Origin: Thalassotalea algicola
Lineage (GTDB): Bacteria; Pseudomonadota; Gammaproteobacteria; Enterobacterales; Alteromonadaceae
DNA: 64,000 nt
Assembly (NCBI RefSeq): GCF_012932965.1
Contig: NZ_JABBXH010000002.1
Coordinates: 394,573 to 458,572 of the forward strand
Direction: 5' to 3'
A program made the position numbers and the translations under genes. Each line of letters opens with the position of its first letter. Position 1 is the stretch's first letter. Positions 8,671 through 17,511 of the stretch are shown piece by piece. The notes beneath the pieces were generated by a model that did no database searches, was not told the DNA's origin, and was given only the letters and a program-made list of their open reading frames with translations.

Positions 8671-11406
8671 TTAAGAGATATCCATTAATGGGAAGCTGAT
8701 AACTATTTGGCTACCTTTATCATCGTTTGGCTCAAAGGTATTAACTGACGCTTTGTATTTGTTAGCTATTTGCCTGATATAGTACATCGACATATTGAAA
8801 GTAATTTTGTTGTTAAAGTGTGAAAAACTAGTTTCGTCATCACTAATGGTTAACCAAATTTTTGACTTAAACTCTTGTAAAGTGACATGGAAGTTTCGGC
8901 CATCACCATTAGAAATTGCACAAGTTATTGCTTCGTATATGATTTTATAAATATTGCTTTGCAATTCATAGTCGGTTTTATGATCGGGTAGCTCTGATTC
9001 GTAGGCCAAATTTACATGATGTTTTTGATGTAAATACTCAGCAAAATATGGAATTGCTACTTCGAGTGACTTCCCAAATAGGCTATCTGGCAGGTCGTGC
9101 TTACTATCTTGTTCTATTACCTCTAAGTTTTGCGTTAGAACAGACTTGGCATCTTCAATTTTATTTTCATCTAAAAGCTTTAGCGTAAGATTGATATTTC
9201 GATTAGCTGAAAGATCTCGCTTACCTTTTGTTTTTAATTCATTAGCCAACAGTATATGGATATTGCGAATAGATTGCGCTCGCAGATAAAGTAACCAAGC
9301 AACTAATGATATAACGCAGATTAGGACTACAGCATAAATTATGCGAATTTTAGATGTCCAATACCAAGGGTAAGCAACTGAAATATTGGCAAAAGCGCGG
9401 TTATTACTCCATTGGCCTAGGCTATTGGTTGCCATTACTTCAATATTATACTCACCTGACGCTAAGCCGGTTAATGTCAGCTGGCTGCTACTCAGTTGAT
9501 TCCAACTGCCGTTATTTACTCTATACCTAAACTGTTTAGCTTGACCTGGGCGATAATCTAAACTCACTAAGTCAAAAGTAACGACTTCACTGGCTGAATT
9601 TATGTTTACTGGCTGTTGGACTATTGACTGTTGACCAGAGATAGTTGATTTACCAATAAAGACATTCGCATTAAAAAAATCTGACTTTGTTAATGGGATT
9701 TCAATGACACCGCCATAGTGGTTATAGAACACGCGTTCATCTACTATCTGTAGCTCTCCTGAAAAAGAGTATCGCTCAGTATTAGGTAAAAGGTTAAATT
9801 GGTGGGATTTTGGATCAATAATATACAAGCCCATAGCAGCACCAACCCATATTTCATCTTGAACTTTCGAGCTATAACTAAATTCTATCCCTTTTGCGAT
9901 TATTGATAGTAGAGTGCCTTCGCGGTCATAAATTAAAATACCGTCGCCCAATGTAGCGGCAAATACTTTATTGTCGGAAAATGCTAGAGAAATGTATTTT
10001 CCAGGTCCTTGGCTAGGCAGGTTTTTAATAGTCTTATTGTTACGATTATAAATGCTGATGCCATGAGTTGTTGCTAGCCATATATCGCCGTCTTCGAAGG
10101 CATAGATGTCAATGATTTCGTTAGCAATTAAACCATCTTCTTTCGATACATGATCGACTATACGATTGTTAGCAATATCATATGTATAGAGCCCATCATA
10201 GTTTGTTCCTATGTATAAAATGCCATTTAAATAAGACATTTTAAGCAATAACTTATTGTTATTAGGAAAATTAATGCGCTCGAGTGTATTCTGTTTAGCA
10301 CTTAGTCGCCACACACCATCAAATGTCGCAATATAGAGGTCTTCGTTAATGTTTAATACATCCATTATGCGAAGACCTTTATCGGAAAAGAGTTTATTTA
10401 TATTCTCTGGTAATACAGTTGAATCTTTTCTGAAATTTTGTAAGCCTTTCCCATAGCTACCAATTATAAGTTCACCTTTAAATATCGCTAAATCGTTTGC
10501 ATTGCTCGCGACACTAAAAACAATAGGATAGTTTTTTATCGAGCTTTCAACCAATGTTTCGACGCCTAAGTTGCTAGCTAGCCACAATACATTGGAACTA
10601 TCATGAAAAGCGGCCTTTATTCTGCCTTTTCGGGTATTGCCAAAGCCATGTTCTATTTCTGCTAAGTCATTCGCTCGGTACTTTTTAATTTCGCCCTGGT
10701 CGGAAATAGTGAAAAAACTAGTCGAATTATGTGTTTTCGTCAATCCGTGTATAGCACTGGTTATTGGGATTGATTTAATTTCATTATTTTCATCAATTGA
10801 ATACAATGCATTCTCTGTCGTTGCTATTAAGTAATTATTTACTGCAACGATACTTCTAATTCTCTCTTGGAGTACACTTTCAAAATTATTCTCCTTTAAA
10901 ACGAAAAGCCCGCCTGTGGTCCTCATATATAAGTTTTGGGCCGTTTTAGCGAAAAATGAAGTCCCCTTTGTATCGAAGATAGCTTTTGTTTCACCAGTAT
11001 TAATTTTATGTTGGAATACTTGTAACTTAGAGTAAGTATAGAAGTGGCCTTTGAAAGCTATAGTGTGATAGTGGCTTTTGGATTCTGTCTTGATTTTGAC
11101 TGGCTCAACTCGACCTGTTTTCGGATCGAATATCCAACTACCATTGGTCTCAGAAGAGGCGATAAATTTATTACCGTAATGTTCTAACTCATGAGTCCAA
11201 GTGAAAGGAACTTGCCAGTTAGCATCATTAGTAGAAAACGTAATGCTGTTAATACTATCGTAACGAGTTATCCCTTGATGGCCAACTAACCAAATATAGC
11301 CGTCATCATCTTGAGTGATATCATTGATTTTAGCCAGGTATTGTATCGATGGTGTGGGGACCGCATGAACTAGTCCAGACAGCAGACAACAAAGCGGTAT
11401 TAGCAA
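8671..11406 (-). CDS. Membrane beta-propeller sensor with degenerate histidine-kinase module
   Basis: I place the start at a TTG at 11406, giving 911 aa. It lies after the upstream stop and directly precedes a good signal peptide (LLIPLCCLLSGLVHA). The reading frame is also open further upstream, so the start is uncertain. The periplasmic part carries many Reg_prop-type repeats (for example DDDGYIWLVGHQGITRYD and EDGDIWLATTHGISIYN), then a Y_Y_Y domain (about 590-680) and one membrane helix (about 685-706). The cytoplasmic ~200 residues resemble a HisKA_3/HATPase module. However, the expected E-L-H-D phosphoacceptor reads ELKT, with Lys near 725, and the ATP-lid Gly motifs are missing. It is therefore likely a pseudo-kinase or signal relay. 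No response regulator is adjacent. It follows the 148-aa gene by 22 bases, so an operon is likely. Confidence 0.8.
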   Translation of the reverse strand: MLIPLCCLLSGLVHAVPTPSIQYLAKINDITQDDDGYIWLVGHQGITRYDSINSITFSTNDANWQVPFTWTHELEHYGNKFIASSETNGSWIFDPKTGRVEPVKIKTESKSHYHTIAFKGHFYTYSKLQVFQHKINTGETKAIFDTKGTSFFAKTAQNLYMRTTGGLFVLKENNFESVLQERIRSIVAVNNYLIATTENALYSIDENNEIKSIPITSAIHGLTKTHNSTSFFTISDQGEIKKYRANDLAEIEHGFGNTRKGRIKAAFHDSSNVLWLASNLGVETLVESSIKNYPIVFSVASNANDLAIFKGELIIGSYGKGLQNFRKDSTVLPENINKLFSDKGLRIMDVLNINEDLYIATFDGVWRLSAKQNTLERINFPNNNKLLLKMSYLNGILYIGTNYDGLYTYDIANNRIVDHVSKEDGLIANEIIDIYAFEDGDIWLATTHGISIYNRNNKTIKNLPSQGPGKYISLAFSDNKVFAATLGDGILIYDREGTLLSIIAKGIEFSYSSKVQDEIWVGAAMGLYIIDPKSHQFNLLPNTERYSFSGELQIVDERVFYNHYGGVIEIPLTKSDFFNANVFIGKSTISGQQSIVQQPVNINSASEVVTFDLVSLDYRPGQAKQFRYRVNNGSWNQLSSSQLTLTGLASGEYNIEVMATNSLGQWSNNRAFANISVAYPWYWTSKIRIIYAVVLICVISLVAWLLYLRAQSIRNIHILLANELKTKGKRDLSANRNINLTLKLLDENKIEDAKSVLTQNLEVIEQDSKHDLPDSLFGKSLEVAIPYFAEYLHQKHHVNLAYESELPDHKTDYELQSNIYKIIYEAITCAISNGDGRNFHVTLQEFKSKIWLTISDDETSFSHFNNKITFNMSMYYIRQIANKYKASVNTFEPNDDKGSQIVISFPLMDIS

Positions 11407-11428
11407 ATTCCGCTTTGTTGTGGGTTTA

Positions 11429-11875
11429 TTAACTAACGCGTTGCGCTTTAATATCTTTGTGATCCCTGTCACCGCATGCAACAAACACATTAGGTAAGTC
11501 ACTTGGTGTACTAGGTTTTTGAACCAACATGTAAGTAGGCTTTCTCGGGTCATCTATATTCTTTTTGTTATTCCAGGCATTGAGGATTCTATCTGCGTGC
11601 TCTTGGCCATGCTTAGCGGCAATTGCTGCGGTAAACATTTCAACACCATAATCGTCCATAATCAGCATAGTGTTGCCATGGTAGCCACTTGTGGTATCGA
11701 AATCTATATCTACTGTTAATATTTTGTCAGTAGGTAATACTAAATCTGCTCGAAGTTTGGCAATAACGGCTCTATCCTCGTGAGCTTTTAATTGAGTATG
11801 GTTCGGCTTTTCAGTTAAATCATAAATTAATTTAATATCTGAACTTATTATTTTTTCTTCTTTTAACGCAGACAT
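11429..11875 (-). CDS. Unknown 148-aa protein, operon partner of the propeller sensor
   Basis: I do not recognise this protein. It is soluble and charged, has no signal peptide or membrane segment, and contains a central stretch TVDIDFDTTSGYHGNTMLIM followed by DDYGVEMFTAAIAAKHGQEHAD. The start is well supported by AAGGAAAG a few bases before the ATG. Its stop lies 22 bases before the likely start of the propeller sensor, so the two are probably co-transcribed. Together they separate miaB from ubiF, which are neighbours in E. coli. The function is unknown, and a role in the sensor's pathway is only an inference from position. Confidence 0.72.
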   Translation of the reverse strand: MSALKEEKIISSDIKLIYDLTEKPNHTQLKAHEDRAVIAKLRADLVLPTDKILTVDIDFDTTSGYHGNTMLIMDDYGVEMFTAAIAAKHGQEHADRILNAWNNKKNIDDPRKPTYMLVQKPSTPSDLPNVFVACGDRDHKDIKAQRVS

Positions 11876-12034
11876 AATCTTTCCTTTATTATTAGATTAA
11901 TTGGCGAGGGTGCCAAAGGTCAGTATAGATTAAATTTTTCAAATAAAAAGTTAGCATAATAGCTTGAATTTACTCGCTAATAGATAAGGTTCCTTTTAGA
12001 CTAGAACAGGTGATTGGATTATATTAAATAACGT

Positions 12035-13201
12035 ATGCAACAAAGCGATATTATAGTAGTTGGCGGTGGCATGGTGGGCGCTGCATCAGCGCTTTCTTTA
12101 GCGCAATTAGGTTTAAAGGTTACAGTACTTGAGCGTAATGAGCCTAAGGCATTTTCTATGGAGCAGCCTTTTGATTTGCGTGTGTCGGCAATTTCGACCG
12201 CATCTGAAAACCTATTGAGGGATTTGGGTGCTTGGCAGCAAATCATGGATTGGCGACTGTGTCCCTATCGTCGGTTAGGTGTATGGGAGTCTGAGTTGGC
12301 TTATGCAGAATTTGACGCAGATAGCATTCGTCTGCCGCATTTGGGCCACATTGTAGAAAATAGATTAATCCAGTTAGCACTGTGGCAACAAATTAAACAT
12401 CATGACAATGTTGAAATTGTGCTTGGCCAAGAAATTAGCAACTTCAATCAAGATGGTGAAGGAGTGACTTTAACTACTTCTTCCAAAACATTTAGCGCCA
12501 AAGTGATACTGGCAGCTGATGGTGCTAATTCAATGATCAGAACGTTAGCTGGGATTGGCTGTACTGGCTGGAACTATAGCCAGTCTGCTATGTTGATAAA
12601 TGTTGAAACACAGCGGCCACAGCAAGATATTACTTGGCAGCAATTCTTCCCAAGTGGACCTGTTGCTATGTTACCAATGCCAGGAAATTCGGCATCATTG
12701 GTTTGGTATAACTCTAGGGAAAAAATCAAACAATTAGCACAAATGAACAGTGATGAGCTAACTGATGAAATACATAAAACATTCCCCAAACGACTTGGCG
12801 GTGTAAAAGTGATTGATAAGGCATACTTTCCATTGACACGTCAACATGCGAATCAATATCAAAAAGGTCGAGTTTTATTACTTGGTGATGCGGCACATAC
12901 CATTAACCCATTGGCAGGACAGGGGGTAAATATCGGTTTTAAAGATGTAAAAATGTTGAGTACTATCATAGCTTCAGCTATTGGAGAGGGTAAATGCTGG
13001 CATGACTTTTCAATATTGGCCCAATATGAAAAAACAAGGCGCCCAGACAACTTATTGATGATGTCTGCAATGGACGGGTTATATGCGACGTTTTCTAATA
13101 ACTCAGCTTTGCTAAAAGTTGTGAGAAACATCGGGTTATTTGCTGCTCATCGAGCTCCATTGGTGAAAAGCAAAGTGCTTAAATATGCATGTGGTTTATA
13201 A
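12035..13201 (+). CDS. ubiF: Ubiquinone biosynthesis FAD hydroxylase (UbiF-like)
   Basis: A 388-aa class A flavin monooxygenase of the UbiH/UbiF/VisC family, which hydroxylates the ubiquinone ring. It shows the FAD Rossmann motif GGGMVG at 10-15, the DG segment ILAADGANSMIR, and the FAD ribityl motif GDAAHTINPLAGQGVNIGFKD. Family members differ in ring position (UbiH, UbiI, UbiF). I favour UbiF, the C6 hydroxylation of the demethoxy intermediate, because miaB, ubiF and a tRNA cluster are also neighbours in E. coli. The exact paralogue would need a phylogeny. It is divergent from the propeller/148-aa operon. Confidence 0.85.
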   Translation: MQQSDIIVVGGGMVGAASALSLAQLGLKVTVLERNEPKAFSMEQPFDLRVSAISTASENLLRDLGAWQQIMDWRLCPYRRLGVWESELAYAEFDADSIRLPHLGHIVENRLIQLALWQQIKHHDNVEIVLGQEISNFNQDGEGVTLTTSSKTFSAKVILAADGANSMIRTLAGIGCTGWNYSQSAMLINVETQRPQQDITWQQFFPSGPVAMLPMPGNSASLVWYNSREKIKQLAQMNSDELTDEIHKTFPKRLGGVKVIDKAYFPLTRQHANQYQKGRVLLLGDAAHTINPLAGQGVNIGFKDVKMLSTIIASAIGEGKCWHDFSILAQYEKTRRPDNLLMMSAMDGLYATFSNNSALLKVVRNIGLFAAHRAPLVKSKVLKYACGL

Positions 13202-13533
13202 CACCTCGATAGACGTTGCATAGCCAAGGTTTAACGTAAACTCTACAAAGTCGACAAAGGTTGCTCTATCACAGGTGAAAAGGTTGAAATCTTTTTATTG
13301 AAAGTTATTAGCGTTTACCTAAAACAATATTTCTCAATATGTTCTAAAAATGCATTCTCAAAGTGTTGATGAATAAGGAAGTATGGTCTCTTATACTTGG
13401 TGTTACTGGAGCGCTCACACTTTAAGTAATGCCCGCGTGCAGAGCTATTATTCTGTTCAGAAAGAACAACGTGTCAAAAAACGCTCTCGGCGCTTGAAAA
13501 GGGTAATAAAGATATAAATAAGGTTTCTCAAAA
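13202..13533. other. Non-coding gap with a tRNA-Leu-like relic
   Basis: There is no convincing coding frame in these 332 bases. The distal half holds a degenerate tRNA-Leu-like segment (about 13385-13460, listed separately). The rest shows nothing I can name. Confidence 0.6.
13385..13460 (-). pseudogene. Highly decayed tRNA-Leu relic (copy A)
   Basis: GTTACTGGAGCGCT and AAGTAATGCCCGCG align with the relic at 13641-13717, which itself aligns with the intact tRNA-Leu genes. Both relics share the same extra bases around the anticodon arm. The acceptor stem is gone. The relation is visible only by eye. Confidence 0.42.
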
Positions 13534-13618
<85 letters not shown>

Positions 13619-13640
13619 ATCCTGAGATTTTGTACTTTTA

Positions 13641-13717
13641 AAGAGTTACCGCTCTCGCGTTACTGGAACGCTTAAACCTAAATAATGCCAGCGCATTTAC
13701 TGATTCTGCACTATGCA
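13641..13717 (-). pseudogene. Decayed tRNA-Leu relic (copy B)
   Basis: Compared with the intact tRNA-Leu in the same orientation, the blocks TTACTGGA, ACCTAAAT, CCAGCGC, ATTCTG (for ATTCCG) and CACTATGCAT (for CACTCCCGCAT) occur in order. Insertions flank the anticodon segment, and both stems are too damaged for a functional tRNA. Confidence 0.6.
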
Positions 13718-13728
13718 TATTAAGGTAT

Positions 13729-13800
13729 CGTATTTTTAAAGAGTTATCACTCTCGCACTAAATAAGTGCTGATATTTAAACAATACCAGAAACTCTATAA
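13729..13800 (-). pseudogene. Decayed tRNA-Leu-like relic (copy C)
   Basis: Bases 13729-13756 repeat 13631-13658 with 24 of 28 matches (core TTTTAAAGAGTTA), which shows duplication of a segment reaching into relic B. The remaining tRNA-like part is barely recognisable (AATACCAG corresponds to AATGCCAG). Confidence 0.45.
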
Positions 13801-13846
13801 ATTAGTAATTTCTTAGTTTGAATAAAGAATGTCTATTTTAAGATAG

Positions 13847-13921
13847 TGGCAGGGGTAAGAGGATTTGAACCTCTGAATGACGGGATCAAAACCCGCTGCC
13901 TTACCGCTTGGCTATACCCCT
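13847..13921 (-). tRNA. tRNA-Gln(UUG), copy 1
   Basis: 75 bases with encoded CCA. The acceptor AGGGGTA pairs with TACCCCT, followed by G-CCA. The anticodon loop TTTTGAT gives UUG, and the D arm AGCCAAGCGGTAAGGC is typical of tRNA-Gln. It is identical to the copy at 13993-14067. Confidence 0.97.
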
Positions 13922-13992
13922 ACAGTATCTTAAAGTTGAAACATTGATGGTTTTTACTCCCACTTTCGTTGATTTAGCTTACGCTATGAAAG

Positions 13993-14067
13993 TGGCAGGG
14001 GTAAGAGGATTTGAACCTCTGAATGACGGGATCAAAACCCGCTGCCTTACCGCTTGGCTATACCCCT
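13993..14067 (-). tRNA. tRNA-Gln(UUG), copy 2
   Basis: A 75-base duplicate of the tRNA-Gln at 13847-13921, with the same UUG anticodon and encoded CCA. It lies 71 bases upstream of that copy in the transcription direction, within the minus-strand cluster. Confidence 0.97.
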
Positions 14068-14105
14068 ACAATGTTTCATATTCTCTCAACTAAACGTTGA
14101 TTGAA

Positions 14106-14190
<85 letters not shown>

Positions 14191-14198
14191 ATTGTAAA

Positions 14199-14275
14199 TG
14201 GTGGCTACACCGAGATTTGAACTTGGGACCCCATCATTATGAGTGATGTGCTCTAACCAGCTGAGCTATGTAGCC
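14199..14275 (-). tRNA. tRNA-Met(CAU), elongator
   Basis: 77 bases including CCA. The acceptor GGCTACA pairs with TGTAGCC, and the anticodon loop CTCATAA gives CAU. The 5' end is G1 paired with C72, so it is the elongator rather than the initiator (which has C1-A72). It is the first gene of the tRNA cluster, matching the Met-Leu-Gln cluster beside miaB/ubiF in E. coli. Confidence 0.95.
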
Positions 14276-14433
14276 ATTTACAATCTTGCCTCTCAGCAAG
14301 TGGCGCGTATTATGCAAATCTGATTGCGACACGTCAACCGTTTTTTTTGAAAAAAAACACTCTTTTTGTTTGTTTGACTAAATTGTCAGCAAACTGTCTG
14401 CAAACTGTGCGAGTTGATTACCTTTTAGATAAA

Positions 14434-14462
14434 AATAAAGCGAGCATTTGGCTCGCTTTATT
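14434..14462. terminator. Terminator downstream of the DUF3718 gene
   Basis: AATAAAGCGAGC (14434-14445) pairs with GCTCGCTTTATT (14451-14462) across a 5-base loop. It lies just past the stop of the minus-strand DUF3718 gene and upstream of the tRNA cluster. Confidence 0.75.
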
Positions 14463-14477
14463 GAATCTATTTATAAA

Positions 14478-14831
14478 CTACTCGATACGCTCTTTAGCAT
14501 CTTCTGCTAAGTGAGCTGAATGCTTTGCAATTTCTTCTAAGTTTGCTTTAACTATTTTTGCAGGCGTCTTACCAATAACAAACTCTCCTACCTCTAACGC
14601 ATTGTTTGAAGCAGAGAATACAAGTAAGTTTTGACCGTTACAGTTAATGTCCTTAAAAATTTTACGAATTTTTAATTTACGTTGCTTTAAGAAAGAACGT
14701 AAACGGTTTTTATCATTCGCAGCAACATATTCACAAATGCGCAGTGCTGAATCATCGGCATAAGAAACAGAAACTGGTGCGAAAGAAGCGGTTGCAGCAA
14801 CTAGGCTTGCAATAAGTAGTGTTTTTTTCAT
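14478..14831 (-). CDS. Exported DUF3718-like small protein
   Basis: The start is the ATG at 14831, preceded by an AGG ribosome site, which gives 117 aa beginning MKKTLLIASLVAATASFA. This is a clear signal peptide, probably cleaved after SVSYA. The mature part has two Cys (RICEYVA and INCNGQNLL), a basic segment KQRKLKIRKIF, and a C-terminal helix. This matches DUF3718 proteins of Alteromonadales, small periplasmic proteins of unknown function. The two Cys may form a disulfide (inference). It is a single gene with its own terminator. Confidence 0.82.
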   Translation of the reverse strand: MKKTLLIASLVAATASFAPVSVSYADDSALRICEYVAANDKNRLRSFLKQRKLKIRKIFKDINCNGQNLLVFSASNNALEVGEFVIGKTPAKIVKANLEEIAKHSAHLAEDAKERIE

Positions 14832-14917
14832 AAACAACCTTTTTATTGTATTAGTTAAAAAACATAGCAATATAGCTATGACATCTCCCTAACTAAGTTT
14901 GGTAGATTTTCAAAATA

Positions 14918-14945
14918 AAACAAGGAGCTATTTAGCTCCTTGTTT
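14918..14945. terminator. Terminator downstream of ychF
   Basis: AAACAAGGAGCTA (14918-14930) pairs with TAGCTCCTTGTTT (14933-14945), a strong stem just after the ychF stop on the minus strand, with a T-run at the end of the right arm. Confidence 0.82.
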
Positions 14946-14971
14946 ATATTATCGGATAAATCTTCAAAAAC

Positions 14972-16063
14972 TTAAACGTTAAATCTAAAATGAACGACAT
15001 CGCCATCTTTGACTAAGTAATCTTTTCCTTCCAAACGCCACTTACCAGCTTCTTTAGCTCCCGACTCACCATTACAAGCGATAAAATCGTCAAAAGCGAC
15101 AACTTCGGCACGAATAAAGCCCTTTTCAAAATCAGTATGGATAACGCCAGCTGCTTGTGGTGCTGTGGCATTTTGCTTAAATGTCCACGCTCGCACTTCT
15201 TTTACACCAGCAGTAAAATAGGTTTGCAAATTTAATAAACCGTAACCTGAATTAATGACACGGTTTAAGCCTGGTTCAGATAATCCCATCTCTTCCATGA
15301 AAATTTCACGATCTTCTTCGTCCATTTCAGAAAGCTCACCTTCAATCTCAGCACAAACAGGTACAACAACAGCATCTTCTTTTGCCGCTATTTCACGTAC
15401 TTGATCTAAGTATGGGTTATTTTCAAAACCATCATCATTTACATTCGCGATGTACATGGTAGGTTTTACTGTTAAAAAGTTTAAATATTTGACCGCAATG
15501 AGTTCTTCTTTCGTTAACTCCAGTGAGCGGATCATATTACCGTCTTCAACGTGTTTTAAGATTTTTTCCAATACAGGAACTTCGAATTTAGCATCTTTAT
15601 CGCCGCCTTTAGCTTTCTTAGCTTGCTTTTGAAGCGCACGCTCAGCAGTGTCCATATCTGCCAAGGCTAATTCAGTATTAATTACATCGATATCTTCAGC
15701 AGGGTTTACTTCACCTGCAACGTGAACGATGTTCTCATTTTCAAAACAACGCACTACGTGTCCAATCGCATCTGTTTCACGAATATTCGCTAAGAATTTA
15801 TTACCTAGGCCTTCGCCTTTTGATGCACCAGCAACTAGACCTGCGATATCAACAAACTCCATGGTTGTTGCGATTACACGTTCTGGATTTACGATTTCGG
15901 AAATTTGATCTAATCGTGGGTCGGGCACTGGTACTACACCAGTATTTGGTTCGATAGTACAAAATGGGAAGTTTGCTGCTTCAATTCCTGCTTTAGTTAG
16001 TGCATTGAACAATGTTGACTTACCGACATTGGGTAAACCGACAATACCACATTTGAAACCCAT
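14972..16063 (-). CDS. ychF: Ribosome-binding ATPase YchF
   Basis: A 363-aa Obg-like P-loop ATPase (OLA1/YchF family) that binds ribosomes and prefers ATP over GTP. The P-loop GLPNVGKST lies at about 8-16, the switch region is [18 protein letters not shown], and a C-terminal TGS domain includes [15 protein letters not shown]. The size is normal. It follows pth on the minus strand with a 46-base gap, and rplY-pth-ychF is a common gammaproteobacterial order. Confidence 0.97.
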   Translation of the reverse strand: MGFKCGIVGLPNVGKSTLFNALTKAGIEAANFPFCTIEPNTGVVPVPDPRLDQISEIVNPERVIATTMEFVDIAGLVAGASKGEGLGNKFLANIRETDAIGHVVRCFENENIVHVAGEVNPAEDIDVINTELALADMDTAERALQKQAKKAKGGDKDAKFEVPVLEKILKHVEDGNMIRSLELTKEELIAVKYLNFLTVKPTMYIANVNDDGFENNPYLDQVREIAAKEDAVVVPVCAEIEGELSEMDEEDREIFMEEMGLSEPGLNRVINSGYGLLNLQTYFTAGVKEVRAWTFKQNATAPQAAGVIHTDFEKGFIRAEVVAFDDFIACNGESGAKEAGKWRLEGKDYLVKDGDVVHFRFNV

Positions 16064-16109
16064 GATTATTTCCTATTGCGTTGATGCCGCTATTGCGGAT
16101 TTTTGTTTG

Positions 16110-16694
16110 TTACTGTGCTTTGAACGAGTGTAGACGATTCTGTGCTTTCTTTAAGTCGTCTTTTAACCAAATGTCAAAACAACGGCTTGCTTCATCTATA
16201 GCTTGATCAATTAAATTTTGTTCACTTGCTGGTGCTTTCCCCAGCACATGTCCGGTTACGCGATCCCTATGACCAGGGTGGTCAATACCGATACGTAAAC
16301 GGTAAAAATCTTTATTATTTGCCATACGGGCAATTATATCGCGTAGGCCATTGTGACCACCATGACCACCACCTTTCTTAATTTTGCAAATGCCAGGAAG
16401 CATATCTAACTCATCGTGCGCGACAAGTATTTCTTCGACAGGTATTTTGAAAAAGTTTGCTAGAGGTGCAACAGCTTGACCACTTCGATTCATAAATGTG
16501 GTCGGGATAAGAAAATGTACAATTTGACCAGCAATATTACCTTTGCCGTATAAACCAGAATACTTTTTCTCGGCTCTTAGAGAGATGTTATGCATGCGTG
16601 CTAGTTCTTCAACGAACCAAACACCTGCATTATGGCGGGTTTTAGCGTATTCGGGGCCAGGATTACCTAGCCCCACAACTAACTGAATAGTCAT
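16110..16694 (-). CDS. pth: Peptidyl-tRNA hydrolase
   Basis: Pth releases peptides from prematurely dropped peptidyl-tRNA. The 194-aa sequence shows [11 protein letters not shown] at the N-terminus, the catalytic His in TRHNAG (H21), and the conserved AHDELD segment. The Asn in PTTFMNRSG is also conserved. It starts 18 bases after the rplY stop, so it is probably co-transcribed with rplY. Confidence 0.97.
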   Translation of the reverse strand: MTIQLVVGLGNPGPEYAKTRHNAGVWFVEELARMHNISLRAEKKYSGLYGKGNIAGQIVHFLIPTTFMNRSGQAVAPLANFFKIPVEEILVAHDELDMLPGICKIKKGGGHGGHNGLRDIIARMANNKDFYRLRIGIDHPGHRDRVTGHVLGKAPASEQNLIDQAIDEASRCFDIWLKDDLKKAQNRLHSFKAQ

Positions 16695-16712
16695 TTAAGG
16701 ATAAATCCTTAA

Positions 16713-17333
16713 TTATTCTTCAGTAGCTTCTTCTTCAGCTGCTTCTGCATCGTCGCTTGCGCCTTTAGGTGCATTTAACGTAACAACAGCTTGGTCGTGG
16801 CTTTCACCTTTAGCTAACTCGTCAGAAGTTACACCTTTAGGTAATTTAACGTCTGATAAGTGAAGCGTTTGACCAACTTCTAACTCAGCACAATCTACTT
16901 CGATGAACTCTGGTAAGTCACCTGGTAAACATGTTACTGCGATTTCGTTGATGTGGTGAGCAACTGTGCCGCCTTTCTTCGCTGCAGCTTCTTCATTAAT
17001 GAAGTGAACTGGAACGTTAGTGTGTACAGCATGTGTAGCATCAATACGCATGAAGTCCATGTGCATGATTACTGGCTTGTACGGGTGACGTTGCATGTCT
17101 TTAATTAAACATTCAACAGCTTCACCGCCGATGTTTAATGTAAGAACGTGCGAGTAGAATGCTTCTTCTTCTTGAGCACGGAAAACTTTGTTGTGTGCTA
17201 AAGTTAATGAAACAGGCTCTTTGCCTTCGCCGTAAAGGATTGCTGGAACTTTGTTCGCGTGACGTAGGCGGCGGCTCGCACCTTTCCCTAGGTCTGTACG
17301 TACTTCAGCATCCAAAGTAAATAAATCAGTCAT
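16713..17333 (-). CDS. rplY: Ribosomal protein bL25, long Ctc/TL5 form
   Basis: bL25 binds 5S rRNA. At 206 aa this is the two-domain form, with an N-terminal bL25 domain (about 1-93, [24 protein letters not shown]) and a C-terminal TL5-type beta domain. E. coli has only the short form. The acidic C-terminal tail is rich in Glu and Ala. It is the first gene of the rplY-pth(-ychF) run. The 178 bases upstream probably hold the promoter, but I could not fix its elements. Confidence 0.95.
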   Translation of the reverse strand: MTDLFTLDAEVRTDLGKGASRRLRHANKVPAILYGEGKEPVSLTLAHNKVFRAQEEEAFYSHVLTLNIGGEAVECLIKDMQRHPYKPVIMHMDFMRIDATHAVHTNVPVHFINEEAAAKKGGTVAHHINEIAVTCLPGDLPEFIEVDCAELEVGQTLHLSDVKLPKGVTSDELAKGESHDQAVVTLNAPKGASDDAEAAEEEATEE

Positions 17334-17511
17334 GATAAATTCTCTTTAATAAATTGAGTTAATGGTTGTTTTTTGCGACCAAAAACAACCTTGAATCCCT
17401 TCTTATTTGGACTAACCACAATAAAAAGGCGCAGCATAATACCACTTTGAATAGGTAATTGCTAATAAATTAACTGCTAATATAAACGCGTTATTCGGAC
17501 GTTTAAAATAT

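Noticed and set aside
13908..14093. Open frame of 61 codons across the tRNA-Gln region
   Set aside because: It overlaps both tRNA-Gln genes and owes its openness to the tRNA sequence; no ribosome site and no protein-like composition.
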